Positions 34,691 through 47,856 are shown, counted from the stretch's first letter. The stretch is 64,000 bases of DNA from Isoetes taiwanensis (GCA_021234155.1 JAJEKV010000017.1:12159525-12223524); one strand, 5' to 3'. Notes: generated from the sequence alone by a model not told the origin. Program-made: numbers and translations.

Positions 34691-35595
34691 TTTATTTAAT
34701 AACCCCAATCGAGGAGAGATAGTGTGAGCGTGCCCGAGAGGTAATCTAACTGTCTGGCTTTCGACGATTACATTTGTGGAAAATCTTTAGAGCTCAAAAA
34801 GGATCAGCAAAAATTAACTTGCAAAAAGAATTGCTTGCTATTTTCTTACTGTTATGTAACAGTCTGTTAGCAAAAAACTTGAGTTTCAAGGCTTTCCTGT
34901 ATCTACTTTTGCAAAAGAATTGTTTGATCCTCGTGTGCAGACATCTCAGAGAAAGAATCAAGTGTCAAAACTCAAGAAAGATTCATATCCTTCGATCTGC
35001 AAAAAATAGCTCATTGCCAGGGATATTGACTTATTTTTTACCCAGTCAGGAATGCACATTTGAATGATCTCTACAATTCTTTTAGCATCTGACTTTTGGC
35101 CTTGCATTTTTTGAGACTTTAAGCAGTCTTCTCAATTGAAATCATGATTAGATCTCATTCTGCTTGCAAATGGCATCCTTCTTTTTGAGGCAACCTTTTT
35201 CCTGATTTGGGAAAACAATGTGTCCAGGCTTTGTTGTTGGAATTTTCTTGCACAGAGTGGTTGCCTTAAACAACCTGGAGGTTCTAAGAAGGTTTGCCAA
35301 AAACACCTTCAACAGGGATATAATCCCAAAATAATAAAATATTCTATTATTTTCTAAATGGCCTAAAAGCTCTAAGTATCTTCTTGTGATTTATGGGTTG
35401 GGGGGCAACGGGATTCCCTACCCAAGATAGTTGTGTCTGGGCTCTGCCCCATAAGATTTGGCAAATACAATTTAAGACCCGCTGATACACTGACTTAGAT
35501 TTCCCGAGCTTTTGAAGTTATGGATCAGTAAAAATTGAGATTATTGATAGAAAATTGAGATTCAAAAGTTGAGATTATTGATAGATAAGCGAAAA
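34691..35595. other. No gene recognised
   Basis: An open frame of 97 codons (34774-35067) is rich in Leu and Lys, shows no known domain and has no coding neighbours. Confidence 0.4.
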
Positions 35596-35850
35596 AGCTC
35601 CTTCACTAAGTTTCTTCCCATTTCTAAAGCGGCTAAACAACGCCTGAATGATTTGGTTCTTAATAGAGAAATTGCTTTTTGCATGTAAGACTTAGATTTG
35701 AATAGAAATATGGATAACTACAGTAAATGTGGCAAGCATAACTATGGTGGCCAACATCAAAACAGAAGGTTCCAGAACTCCCATAGACAGAGCTATGGAG
35801 ATGAAACCCAATATATGGCTGAGCATGACTCAGACACGGAAGATAACTAG
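35596..35850 (+). pseudogene. Unassigned coding-like relic
   Basis: One frame reads SSFTKFLPISKAAKQRLNDL, then, after one stop, a Tyr/Asn/Gln/His-rich tail with SKCGKHNYGGQHQNRR and an acidic end DSDTEDN before TAG at 35848. The amino-acid make-up looks like real protein (basic, then glycine/glutamine-rich, acidic C-terminus), but I do not recognise the family. It might be the end of a retroelement or nucleic-acid-binding protein. Confidence 0.3.
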
Positions 35851-37637
35851 GTATTTATTAGTATAAAATCGTGTAACAAGACTATTCTACTTACCTTTGC
35901 TGTAAACAAATGTCTTGCATTGTTGTGCTTAGTAGGCCCTGCATTTTTCCAACCGAACTGATAGAAAGATGATTCTTTGATAATGTTTCAACAACTATAT
36001 AGGTCTTGGAAAGTTGTATCTTTTATTGCTTTTAATTATGGCATTCTTTTCTGAGCTCTTTTTTATCCTTGGGCAAAAGGATTACATTAGGCAAACGGTT
36101 GATAGCTGAGAAGCCTAAGGTACCTTTTGGCCCTTGCAAATTTACCCAGTTTATGGCTAATTTTGTAGTAATTGGCTGCAGGTACGGGCTTTTCTTCTTA
36201 ATGTTCTACTTTTGTCCAGCTTATATTAGGAGTGCTCTGGATGTAGAATATAATAGGGACGTGCTCTGAAAAAGATGGATATGCTTAATGAAAGCTAAAG
36301 AAAGAAAGAAAAAATATTATTCGAATAAGAGAGCTGAAAACATTTGCACATGATCTGTGCTCCTTTTTCTAGTATTCCTAAAACAAAGGTACTCTGTTCT
36401 GTTTGACATAATGTTTGGGATCCATTACTTCTTATTTTGGATGGTATATTTGGCTTATGGCTAATTTGAAATTCTCGGCTGGTTAATACTATAATCTGTA
36501 ACTGTCTTCAGCTATGGGTGCTAAAACTTGAGCTATATGGCTCCTTCTATTTTGAAAACTCATCTAGTATCCGGATATATACGTATGTCCACTCTATGTG
36601 TTGTCTTCCTTTTGATAATATATAACCGGCTGGGAAACGGATTATTATGACCCAAGTTCCCAAATTTTGTGTTGATACTTGTAATCTTCTTTGGGTGAAG
36701 TGAGTTTAGTCTTATTTCTGCATGCAATCTTGTGTACTGCAGCAAAAGTACAGTCATCTCTAAAGTCTACATTTCATTGATATGTTCGTATTATTTATAT
36801 CTATACATATTTATGCTGGCTCTTTACATAACTGAAATATGTTTATCTCATATAGTATTCACTATATAATACATTCTAAAACTGAAAATATGGAAATAGT
36901 AATATGCTACATTTGGCACATGTTAGTCCTTAATCAATCTTGATGTTATTTTAAGTTATAATGCCAGGGTATTATTTGCAATATGTTGCCTAGTGGCAAA
37001 ATTTGCTAAACATCTTTCCTGTCTACCTTTCTATCAGCTTCCTTGTTGAGCATGTACATTGGAAACTAGACATAACCTGTGAATTATGACAATCATGAGT
37101 TATGGACTCCTGTAAATATAGTCTCTTGACATAATATGCCTTAGTTTACAAGGCATAATGTATTGTAATAGAACAGGGGGTTGTATATTCGGTTAGACAA
37201 TAGTAATGATGGTAGCAAAGCCTTTACTTTAGAAAAATGGTACCATCTGGGACTGTGAGGTTCTTGTATGGCCAGATAAGACAGTAGAGGGATTGACCAA
37301 TGCTGAAGTTTGAGCTAGTTTTTACTAGTTCAAGCTGGCCTCTTTTTTTCTTTTTTTTGTTAATATTAAAATTTGGACTTAAACTCGAACTCCTCACCGC
37401 CTGCTATGAGAACTAACACTTTACCAACATGCAAAAATGTAGTTTATTTTAAATTTTTATTTTGTTAGATTTAGAGACGTTAGATTTCCACCAGTAATAT
37501 TTGTGTCCCTATTTCAGATGCTATTTTTTCAACCCTTGGCCTCCTTTGCCTAATGATTAAGAGAAATTATTCTAATTCTTTCAAGGCAAAGGTTCAAGGG
37601 TCCAAACCTCTTTATGTTTGTATGTGGAACATGGAAT
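35851..37637. other. AT-rich DNA, no gene recognised; possible SINE near the end
   Basis: No domain found; the 66-codon frame at 36069 is unsupported. At 37548-37612, TGCCTAATGATTAAGA and, about 35 bases on, AAGGTTCAAGGGTCCAAACC resemble box A and box B of RNA polymerase III promoters, so a tRNA-derived SINE is possible. The match is loose. Confidence 0.3.
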
Positions 37638-37647
37638 TGGGAACTTT

Positions 37648-38160
37648 TTTTTTTTTGAAGAACAACAATCCAAAAGCCAGATACAAATGCAGAGGCGGGA
37701 ATAAAATCTCAGAGGATAATCATGATCTACTGAGTAGAACCACCAGCCTATGCATAAGACAACACGCTCAAATAGGATCCAAATATCAACTATCACTTGG
37801 CAGGAACAAGCAAAGAGCAATGGTAAGCCTTAGCGATTCTAGCTTGTGTGTCCTGGACCACTACATGAGGAATATCCAAACTCTGAAAGATACACAATCT
37901 TCTGCACTTCCAGATGGACCATAACAACCATCTTGATGCTAAATGAAATGCTTGGCTCCGCAACTTATTCCAAGTATCCGGATAAATAGCCAAAAGCACT
38001 TGCTGACTTGTCAATGTCACATGAAAAAGAGAAAGCAGGCTGGAGCTGATCACATAAAAAAAACAATGCTCAATAGTCTCGTCCCTTTGCTTGCACAGTG
38101 GGCAGAGTGCTGACACTCGAGGATAAAATCTGTGGACACGCACATTCACACGAGGGCATC
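37648..38160 (-). mobile_element. L: 5'-truncated LINE with zf-RVT end, poly(A) and target duplication
   Basis: The - strand encodes the C-terminal zinc-binding part of an L1-type ORF2: RVSALCPLCKQRDETIEHCF (about 38115-38060), then RWLLWSIWKCRR. It is followed by non-coding DNA and a poly(A) seen as T's at 37645-37656. Both sides carry TGGGAACTTT (37638-37647 and 38161-38170; the T's are ambiguous with the tail). It is the clearest complete LINE insertion in the window, about 0.5 kb long. Confidence 0.85.
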
Positions 38161-38170
38161 TGGGAACTTT

Positions 38171-39646
38171 GACTCACAAGGGTATAGTTTAGTGGTTGTT
38201 CATATCTATGCACAACAACGGGGGCTTCTAGGATCCTGCTCTAGCGTCAACATCCTCCCTCTACGTCAAGACACAACACAAGGTCCTGGTCGAATATGAC
38301 AAGGATAGGGCCTCCAAAACGTAAACCCTGCGAGTTCCCAGGATCTTGAAGGGTTTGCGTTTTGGGAGCCGAGTTTTGTTCTTTTGCACTTGGGACATGG
38401 CCGAGAAGCTGCAGTTGAGAACGCGAAGCAAGGGGGACTAAGGGAATGGAGTTTGGATCTGTCTTCCTCCCGATGTGGCAATTAGAAGTCGAGGGTCACT
38501 TTTGCAGTAGCAAGACATTCATAAATTCGTAATTAATGCATAGTACAAAATTAAATTTTGATTTTTTTGTCAGCTGGCTTTCTAATTCATCACCAGCATA
38601 CAACACAATTTTCTGAATTTTTGGAGAAGGTCTAGATCAAAGAGTTAGCATTTAGAACGGTCTAGGAAGCTCGCTGCGGGAAAGTCGAGTTGGCACCCTT
38701 TCCCAAGTCAAACAAGGCCAGGACCTTGCACGGCTGCCTCACAAGAGGGGAGAGTTTGGACCCCAGAAGGGGGGACCCAAAAAGGTTCCCGAGGCAGCCT
38801 TTCCTGGCAGTGGTCCCCCAGGGGCCATATGCTAATGACCACCCTCACGGAGCTCGGTTCCCCTATTCGACCATTGTACGGTCAAGTGGAAAATAGGGTA
38901 GTGGGCCAATTGATCAAGGATAGGGTCAATTGCATCAGGCTCATTGGCTAATCTTAATTCTAACTCAACAAAAGTGGTACAGTACAGTAGTGAAACTTTG
39001 GGTCAGCCTGATGCGAGCCATGGCTTAGGAGAGGAGTGATACGAATGAGGGCGTGGGGTCGGGGTTGGAAGAGGTGGGCGGCCCAGTTAAGTGGCAACTT
39101 AATGAGGGTACAACGATGTCAGGCTATGGCAGATGTATGATGGTAAGGATGGATGTACGGCGGCTATGGGAGCTAGAAAAGACCCAAAGACACTTAAGGA
39201 AAGAAAGTATCCTCAAAAGAAACGTTTGGAAGCTTCAGTTGAAAAAAAAAGATTTTTTTTTTCGAAAAAAAGTTTTATAGGGTGAAAATACGTGCTCGTA
39301 TGTGTGCGTCTTGGATGTTTATATGCTTTCTATTTCAAAAATAAACATCCAAAATGTCTGTTGCGCAACAGTTTGGGAAAATCTAAAAATCGTTTGATTG
39401 GACCATCTCCTGATGGGGCTTTTTGGCTCTCTTGCACTTATCTAAGCACTTAAAGCATAACTTATAGCTAAGCAACCCTGCTGGCTTCCTATTCTGCCAA
39501 AATGTCCTTGTAACTATTCAAAGACAATCTATAAAGGTAACACAACAGGTGACTTGGATGTGCAGCACACGGCAAGGTACATACCATTTGCATACCAAAA
39601 AAATGCAAGCCTGAACATATCCATGCACGTCTCAACAATAAACAAT
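38171..39646. other. No gene recognised
   Basis: Contains GGTATAGTTTAGTGGTTG at 38178, which resembles a tRNA box A but has no box B at the right distance. The frames at 38690 and 39053 show no domain. The rightmost bases are the target of the B array. Confidence 0.4.
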
Positions 39647-39651
39647 GAACT
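39647..39651. repeat. Target-site duplication of the B array, left (GAACT)
   Basis: Repeated exactly at 49813-49817, immediately outside the last B LTR. Confidence 0.85.
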
Positions 39652-41573
39652 TGTTGATCCAAAACCTGGCACCTGGACCAACCTCAATGGAGCCTACATG
39701 GTTAGGACCTCCAGGTTGCTTAAGGCAACCAATCTTGGTGCAAAATTTGCAAGAAAAGATCAATTACTTTTAGGATCCCTGAAGAAAAATAAGGCAGTTG
39801 CACTCAGACATGAATATCTCGAGATGTACAGATCCTTTTCAAATGATTTTTGAAGGAGAAATCAGAGAAAAAAGTTGTGGTGATATGTGGAAAAAAACTT
39901 GACTCAATTTGGATCTGGAATGGCTGAGAAAATCGGGTTCAAAGTTGACAGAAAATCTGGCCAGTGCACTTCCCTGAGATAAAATGAGGTCTGCACACTC
40001 AAATGATGATATCTCGAGATTTACTGATCCTTTTTGTATGATTCTTGAAATGACTATGAGAAAACAGTTGTAGGTACATGTGGAAAAAAACTTGGCTTGA
40101 TTTGGAACTGGTATGAGGGAGAAAAAAGGATTCAAAGTCGATCAAAAATTCTGTCAGTGAACTGTCACAGAAAAACAGCAAGCAAATTTTTGTATCTTGA
40201 GTTCTATAAGGTATTTTTGCATGATTTCAATTGTCACAGGTCTGAATAGAGCCTAAAAGCATGTGCAAAAGATAAAATAGTAGTTTGAATCATGAAAAAT
40301 GCTTCTGTAACAATGTTTTGGTGGCAAAAAGTTACAGAAATAATGAAAGATCAAATTTCCAAACTTGACAGGGGATTTTCATTGATGTATCAATCAAATA
40401 ATCATAATAATACTGTGTTCATACTATTCAAGCAATAAACTCAGTTAAAAATCTTGGGAAAATAATTTATGGAAGAATATTAGCCATGAATCATTGCCAA
40501 TGGCTAAGGAATGCTCAGATAGCTTGGAGATCATCAAGAAATCATGCACTGCCATGGTAATGGACGCTTCAATACTTCTGGGCCTTCGAAAATGTCTGTC
40601 CATGTTCGTTACAGTATATAGGTTCGATTTTGAGGTTTCCTAATTACGCACCATGATTTTGGGCTTAATGTGTTGCTTAAGTGGAGGAATCCAAGAATAG
40701 TTAAGTTACGAGCGTAGGATCCAATTCCAGCGGGATATAAGCAGATTTCCAAATCCTAGGGTCGAAGACCAGATTTTCCCAAGAAAACTTCGCGATACGG
40801 TTTTATGTATTTTGAGGAGTATATGCCCGAATATGCCCGTATTTTTTGGCCTTTTAGAAATTTCTGACAAGGTCTTTTAGGATAATTCAATTATAATATG
40901 GAAATCTAGCAATTTGGACCATGAGGAACTATAGCCATGTGATTTTTCAAGTTTGAGGTCCATTTGGGGCTATAATGAGTGGCACAAATACCTTAAGCAA
41001 TGGTCACCATGGGGTAAGAAGAAGAAAAAACAAATGGGATCCAAGAGAGTAAGAGAGTATGGAGTAAGAAAGAATAGAATAGTGGGAACTCAAAAGGATG
41101 TGCATGGGTAATGATAGAGAAATATCTTAATGGTAATGAAATGAAAGGAGAATGTGGATAAAGAAATATTTAGGATGATCACCTTGGCAAATATAGTAAA
41201 AAAAGATGTATTGGGAAAGAAAAATTAGGCAAGATATGATAGGGTATGCAAGAGTGAACAAAAGGGAGTATAGATATAGGGAAAAAGAAGGCTAGAAAAT
41301 TTCAAGGGGCAAGAATAAAAATGAGTGAGAATGGCTAGGAATGGGATCAAATACCATGGGGTCTTCCAAACTTTGAACTTCCAATCTTCAAAAAATGCCT
41401 TCCAATCTTTAGTCAACCCGTAGTTTTCTAGTGCATAGTTTGACTTCAAAATAAGTTCTCTTTTCCCAAATTTGACTTCAACATCAATGTCCCCTATCAA
41501 GGTCTTCCAAACTTTGACCTAATCTTCAAGCATAAACCAATGATTAGTATGTATGTTGCCCTTTGGGGCAACA
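39652..41573 (-). mobile_element. B LTR 1 (3' LTR)
   Basis: TGTTGATCCAAAACCTGGC to GGGGCAACA, 1,922 bp. Differs from LTR 2 and LTR 3 mainly by small clustered differences (for example near 40640 and 40770-40800). It ends with four G where the other B LTRs have five. Confidence 0.9.
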
Positions 41574-42149
41574 TCTCATAAAACAAGAAAATGGCTGGTC
41601 CCCTCAGCCATAGGATATCTAAATGAGCAATCCAGAGGGGTCTTCAACATAAACCAATGCTTCTGAGTGAAAATGTGATAGAAGAGATGTGTGAAAATGA
41701 AGGTGGAGTGTATGTATGATGGAATGAGTATGAGTGTGGTGGAGATGTAATGTGAATGAAATGTGGATGATGGAGTAAGTGGAGAAGTGAAGTGCATGAT
41801 GAGTATGGGATGGAAGATATGGAATGTGAGTGTGCAAATGAAGTGAGAAGTGTGTGAGTGTGATGTGAACTCGCCAAAACAAGAAAAATGGCTGGTCTTC
41901 TCAGCCATCAACATGCTAATGTAATATCAAAGAGCAATGCCTTGCCTTGGACTACATTCTTGGATGGATGCATGCTTCAACCAACTCCAATTCTATCAAG
42001 TAAGCATCTTCCAAATAGGAGAATGCTCAAAGCATGTAATAACAGCAAAAAGTGTGGCCAAAGAACAAGCCACGATCCAACAAGCTGCTCAAATATGACT
42101 GCACTAGCATACCAATGTGGCAAATCTGATGTAATGTAATAGAACTTGC

Positions 42150-43732
42150 TAAACCCGACATATCCCAGCTAACTTATTGATCCCAACTGGTGCAAACAAA
42201 CCTGTAGGAACATCTTTGGCTGCTGCATTATACTGAGATAAAGTGCTGCTCATGTCCAATATCCCATCTTCTATCACATAGTCATGCTCAAATTTACTCA
42301 ACTCTTTTTACACTTCCATGCTCAAACATGCAAGGAAGTAGTTTTCTTTGATTCTTAGACTTCTTTGGACTGTCACAACGCTGAAACTCAGGTCTGAACC
42401 ATTCTATGCACACTTCATTCATCAAATCATCAAAAATTAGCAATTCTAGCTCACAATGTGGTGCCAAATCATCAAAGAAAACAAATTTCTCCTTTTGAGG
42501 CATGTAAAGATCATGCTCACCTGTATTTTCAGCTGGTATACATGTCTCAAATCTGAAATTCTCATAAAGAGGGCTGCTGTCATGACTGTCACTAAATTCA
42601 AGAGCATGTAACATATCTTTAGAGTGCTCAAATGCTAAAGTATCAATGCTTTCCACTTCTAATTCACATAATAATGGTTCACCATCTTCTAAAAATGCTT
42701 CACATGTATGAAAACTCTCAAACTCAGGGCTGATCATGCATCTATCACTCTCTTTCTCATGACAATGCTCAAACTCATCAATTCCATATAAAAAAACTTG
42801 CTCACACTCTTCAATCATGTGGGATGTGATTATATTTACCTCATTGGACTTCAAGCTTGCTGATAAAGGTACATACTCCAAGGTTTCATGGCTGGCCTCA
42901 TGTGTTACATAACCAAAACATTCAAATCTTGGACTGTCATGGCTGATTTCGTGTGAACCATCATCAAAGCATTCAAGTTTTGGACTATTATGATAGTTAA
43001 CATGCTCTAACTGCTGTAATTTCTCATTTTCACATGCAAAAACATGGCAACATTCCTCAAGCATAGTAGAAGTATGCAAATTTACCTTCTCAAACTCCAA
43101 ACTTACTGCTGGAACTTTATCGGATTTGGCATGATCAAGAAAATATTTTGGAATGCTACACCTCTCATCCAAATACTTTAGGAGATAATATACTTCAACA
43201 GACTTCTCAAAAGCTTCATAAATGGAATCAAAAGTACCTTTTGCTTGGAGCTTACGTATCTTCTTGTAAACTGGAAAACATGGCTTGAGACCTCGCACAA
43301 AAAATGGATTAGGTGGCTGCTGGCTGGTAGCTCCAAGTTTCTCTTCTTGCACCTAAGAATATATAAGCACACTCTCTCCACATAATGGGGTACACTTTCC
43401 TTCTCTTCTATTCTCAAAGTATATAGTTGCTCAATCAACATCTCATCTCAGTAATAATTAAAAATCTTTGGACAAAATTATGGATCAAAACTGACCACTC
43501 GGTCGCTTCCACAACCATAATTCTGCTCAAACAAGAACCATCCTTCAGCTTCACTTTCCATACATCTTCCAAAGACTACACATTTTTCCCCTTTTTTATA
43601 ACCATACTCATCATAGTATTTTTCAAATTGTACCAAAAAATTCTCTGGATCTTTTGAGCCATCAAAGATTGGTAAAGGAATAGGAATACATACTTCAATC
43701 TGAAAAGGTGGACCTTGATTGTGAAAAGCCAT
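42150..43732 (-). pseudogene. B1 gag (frameshifted)
   Basis: Starts at the ATG complementary to 43730-43732. The N-terminal half is a gypsy capsid related to A gag: IPLPIFDGSKDPENFLVQFE, YYDEYGYKKGEKC, then (other frame) LYTLRIEEKESVPHYVERV and GTFDSIYEAFEKSVEVYYLL. It carries no zinc knuckle. Instead an acidic, Cys/His-rich extension of ~300 residues follows with loosely repeated units (SPKLECF, SPRFECF, SPEFESF). Shifts lie near 43440 and 43320, and an extra T near 42300 ends the frame early (stop at 42294) compared with B2. Most differences from B2 are in homopolymers. Confidence 0.75.
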
Positions 43733-43759
43733 TCGAGTAATCTCTACCAGGGGAGAGAT

Positions 43760-43775
43760 CTCGGTAGGACCTCCA
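43760..43775 (-). promoter_or_regulatory. B primer binding site, tRNA-Gln (first interior)
   Basis: The + strand reads CTCGGTAGGACCTCCA three bases before the LTR, which agrees with the plant tRNA-Gln 3' end better than the A-type site does (one base different from CCCGGTAGGACCT-CCA). An identical site is at 47884-47899. Confidence 0.7.
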
Positions 43776-43778
43776 AAA

Positions 43779-45697
43779 TGTTGATCCAAAACCTGGCACC
43801 TGGACCAACCTCAATGGAGACTACATGGTTAGGACCTCCAGGTTGCTTAAGGCAACCAATCTTGGTGCAAAATTTGCAAGAAAAGATCAATTACTTTTAG
43901 GATCCCTGAAGAAAAATAAGGCAGTTGCACTCATACATGAATATCTCGAGACGTACAGATCCTTTTCAAATGATTTTTGAAGGAGAAATCAGAGAAAAAA
44001 GTTGTGGTGATATGTGGAAAAAAACTTGACTCAATTTGGATCTGGAATGGCTGAGAAAATCGGGTTCAAAGTTGACAGAAAATCTGGCCAGTGCACTTCC
44101 CTGAGATAAAATGAGGTCTGCACACTCAAATGATGATATCTCGATATTTAATGATCCTTTTTGTATGATTCTTGAAATGACTATGAGAAAACAGTTGTAA
44201 GTACATGTGGAAAAAAACTTGGCTTGATTTGGAACTGGTATGAGGGAGAAAAAAGGATTCAAAGTCGATCAAAAATTCTGTCAGTGAACTGTCACAGAAA
44301 AACAGCAAGCAAATTTTTGTATCTTGAGTTCTATAAGGTATTTTTGCATGATTTCAATTGTCACAGGTCTGAATAGAGCCTAAAAGCATGTGCAAAAGAT
44401 AAAATAGTAGTTTGAATCATGAAAAATGCTTCTGTAACAATGTTTTGGTGGCAAAAAGTTACAGAAATAATGAAAGATCAAATTTCCAAACTTGACAGGG
44501 GATTTTCATTGATGTATCAATCAAATAATCATAATAATACTGTGTTCATACTATTCAAGCAATAAACTCAGTTAAAAATCTTGGGAAAATAATTTATGGA
44601 AGAATATTAGCCATGAATCATTGCCAATGGCTAAGGAATGCTCAGATAGCTTGGAGATCATCAAGAAATCATGCACTGCCATGGTAATGGACGCTTCAAT
44701 ACTTCTGGGCCTTCGAAAATGTCTGTCCATGTTCGTTACAGTATGTAGGTTCGATTTTGAGGTTTCCGGAATTACAGACCATGATTTTGGGCTTAATGTG
44801 TTGCTTAAGTGGAGGAATCCAAGAATAGTTAAGTTACAGAGCGTAGGATCCAATTCCGGCGGGATATAAGCAGATTTCCAAATCCTAGGGTCGAAGACCG
44901 TATTTTCCGGCAAAACTCGCGATACGGTTTGCGTATTTTGAGGAGTATATGCCCGAATATGCCCGTATTTTGGCCTTTTAGAAATTTCGGACAAGGTCTT
45001 TTAGGGATAATTCAATTATAATATGGAAATCTAGCAATTTGGACCATGAGGAACTATAGCCATGTGATTTTTCAAGTTTGAGGTCCATTTGGGGCTATAA
45101 TGAGTGGCACAAATACCTTAAGCAATGGTCACCATGGGGTAAGAAGAAGAAAACAAATGGGATCCAAGAGAGTAAGAGAGTATGGAGTAAGAAAGAATAG
45201 AATAGTGGGAACTCAAAAGGATGTGCATGGGTAATGATAGAGAAATATCTTAATGGTAATGAAATGAAAGGAGAATGTGGATAAAGAAATATTTAGGATG
45301 ATCACCTTGGCAAATATAGTAAAAAAGATGTATTGGGAAAGAAAAATTAGGCAAGATATGATAGGGTATGCAAGAGTGAACAAAAGGGAGTATAGATATA
45401 GGGAAAAAGAAGGCTAGAAAATTTCAAGGGGCAAGAATAAAAATGAGTGAGAATGGCTAGGGAATGGGATCAAATACCATGGGGTCTTCCAAACTTTGAA
45501 CTTCCAATCTTCAAAAAATGCCTTCCAATCTTTAGTCAACCCAGTTTTTTCTAGTGCATAGTTTGACTTCAAAATAAGTTCTCTTTTCCCAAATTTGACT
45601 TCAACATCAATGTCCCCTATCAAGGTCTTCCAAACTTTGACCTAATCTTCAAGCATAAACCAATGATTAGTATGTATGTTGCCCTTTGGGGGCAACA
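43779..45697 (-). mobile_element. B LTR 2 (shared middle LTR)
   Basis: Serves as the 5' LTR for interior 1 and the 3' LTR for interior 2; 1,919 bp. Ends in the TGTTGCCC...GGGGCAACA palindrome. Contains CGCGATACGG..GCGTATTTTG near 44922-44940, the core also found in A LTRs, and TTGAC motifs on the U3 side (about 45560-45645). Confidence 0.9.
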
Positions 45698-46275
45698 TCT
45701 CGCCAAAAAAAGAAAAATGGCTGGTCCCCTCAGCCATAGGATATCTAAATGAGCAATCCAGAGGGTCTTCAACATAAACCAATGCTTCGAAAGTGAAAAT
45801 GTGATAGAAGAGATGTGTGAAAATGAAGGTGGAGTGTATGTATGATGGAATGAGTATGAGTGTGGTGGAGATGTAATGTGAATGAAATGTGGATGATGGA
45901 GTAAGTGGAGAAGTGAAGTGCATGATGAGTATGGGATGGAAGATATGGAATGTGAGTGTGCAAATGAAGTGAGAAGTGTGTGAGTGTGATGTGAACTCGC
46001 CAAAACAAGAAAAATGGCTGGTCTTCTCAGCCATCAACATGCTAATGTAATATCAAAGAGCAATGCCTTGCCTTGGACTACATTCTTGGATGGATGCATG
46101 CTTCAACCAACTCCAATTCTATCAAGTAAGCATCTTCCAAATAGGAGAATGCTCAAAGCATGTAATAACAGCAAAAAAGTGTGGCCAAAGAACAAGCCAC
46201 GATCCAACAAGCTGCTCAAATATGACTGCACTAGCATACCAATGTGGCAAATCTGATGTAATGTAATAGAACTTG

Positions 46276-47856
46276 CTAAACCCGACATATCCCAGCTAAC
46301 TTATTGATCCCAACTGGTGCAAACAAACCTGTAGGAACATCTTTGGCTGCTGCATTATACTGAGATAAAGTGCTGCTCATGTCCAATATCCCATCTTCTA
46401 TCACATAGTCATGCTCAAATTTACTCAACTCTTTTACACTTCCATGCTCAAACATGCAAGGAAGTAGTTTTCTTTGATTCTTAGACTTCTTTGGACTGTC
46501 ACAACGCTGAAACTCAGGTCTGAACCATTCTATGCACACTTCATTCATCAAATCATCAAAATTAGCAATTCTAGCTCACAATGTGGTGCCAAATCATCAA
46601 AGAAAACAAATTTCTCCTTTTGAGGCATGTAAAGATCATGCTCACCTGTATTTTCAGCTGGTATACATGTCTCAAATCTGAAATTCTCATAAAGAGGGCT
46701 GCTGTCATGACTGTCACTAAATTCAAGAGCATGTAACATATCTTTAGAGTGCTCAAATGCTAAAGTATCAATGCTTTCCACTTCTAATTCACATAATAAT
46801 GGTTCACCATCTTCTAAAAATGCTTCACATGTATGAAAACTCTCAAACTCAGGGCTGATCATGCATCTATCACTCTCTTTCTCATGACAATGCTCAAACT
46901 CATCAATTCCATATAAAAAACTTGCTCACACTCTTCAATCATGTGGGATGTGATTATATTTACCTCATTGGACTTCAAGCTTGCTGATAAAGGTACATAC
47001 TCCAAGGTTTCATGGCTGGCCTCATGTGTTACATAACCAAAACATTCAAATCTTGGACTGTCATGGCTGATTTCGTGTGAACCATCATCAAAGCATTCAA
47101 GTTTTGGACTATTATGATAGTTAACATGCTCTAACTGCTGTAATTTCTCATTTTCACATGCAAAAACATGGCAACATTCCTCAAGCATAGTAGAAGTATG
47201 CAAATTTACCTTCTCAAACTCCAAACTTACTGCTGGAACTTTATTTTCGGATTTGGCATGATCAAGAAAATATTTTGGAATGCTACACCTCTCATCCAAA
47301 TACTTTAGGAGATAATATACTTCAACAGACTTCTCAAAAGCTTCATAAATGGAATCAAAAGTACCTTTTGCTTGGAGCTTACGTATCTTCTTGTAAACTG
47401 GAAAACATGGCTTGAGACCTCGCACAAAAAAATGGATTAGGTGGCTGCTGGCTGGTAGCTCCAAGTTTCTCTTCTTGCACCTAAGAATATATAAGCACAC
47501 TCTCTCCACATAATGGGGTACACTTTCCTTCTCTTCTATTCTCAAAGTATATAGTTGCTCAATCAACATCTCATCTGAATAGCATGCTAAATCTTTGGAC
47601 AAAATTATGGATCAAAACTGACCACTCACCGTTCCACAACCATAATTCTGCTCAAAACAAGAACCATCCTTCACTTCACTTTCCATACATCTTCCAAAGA
47701 CTACACATTTTTCCCCTTTTTATAACCATACTCATCATAGTATTTTTCAAATTGTACCAAAAAATTCTCTGGATCTTTTGAGCCATCAAAGATTGGTAAA
47801 GGAATAGGAATACATACTTCAATCTGAAAAGGTGGACCTTGATTGTGAAAAGCCAT
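46276..47856 (-). pseudogene. B2 gag (best copy, still shifted)
   Basis: Same protein as B1 gag, here kept in longer pieces: capsid 46859-47602 in one frame of 247 codons (MLIEQLYTLRIEEKESVPHY to HMIEECEQVF), then shifts near 46920 and 46560, and a C-terminal end VPTGLFAPVGINKLAGICRV before TAG at 46276. About 527 codons in total if the shifts are ignored. No zinc knuckle, no protease, no pol. The lost knuckle and the acidic tail suggest that RNA binding and packaging rely on a partner element or on an unknown function of the tail. Confidence 0.75.

Noticed and set aside
34774-35067. Gene of 97 codons
   Set aside because: No domain, Leu/Lys composition and no supporting context.
36069-36269. 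Gene of 66 codons with a hydrophobic middle
   Set aside because: Single short frame in AT-rich DNA; a membrane segment alone is not enough.
37548-38200. tRNA gene
   Set aside because: Box A/B-like strings occur but no cloverleaf can be drawn around them; at most a SINE.
41576-41914. His/Ser/Thr-rich frames in the B 3' region (also 45620-46040)
   Set aside because: They come from the GTGTGAGTG-type repeats next to the LTR and overlap in three phases; not coding.
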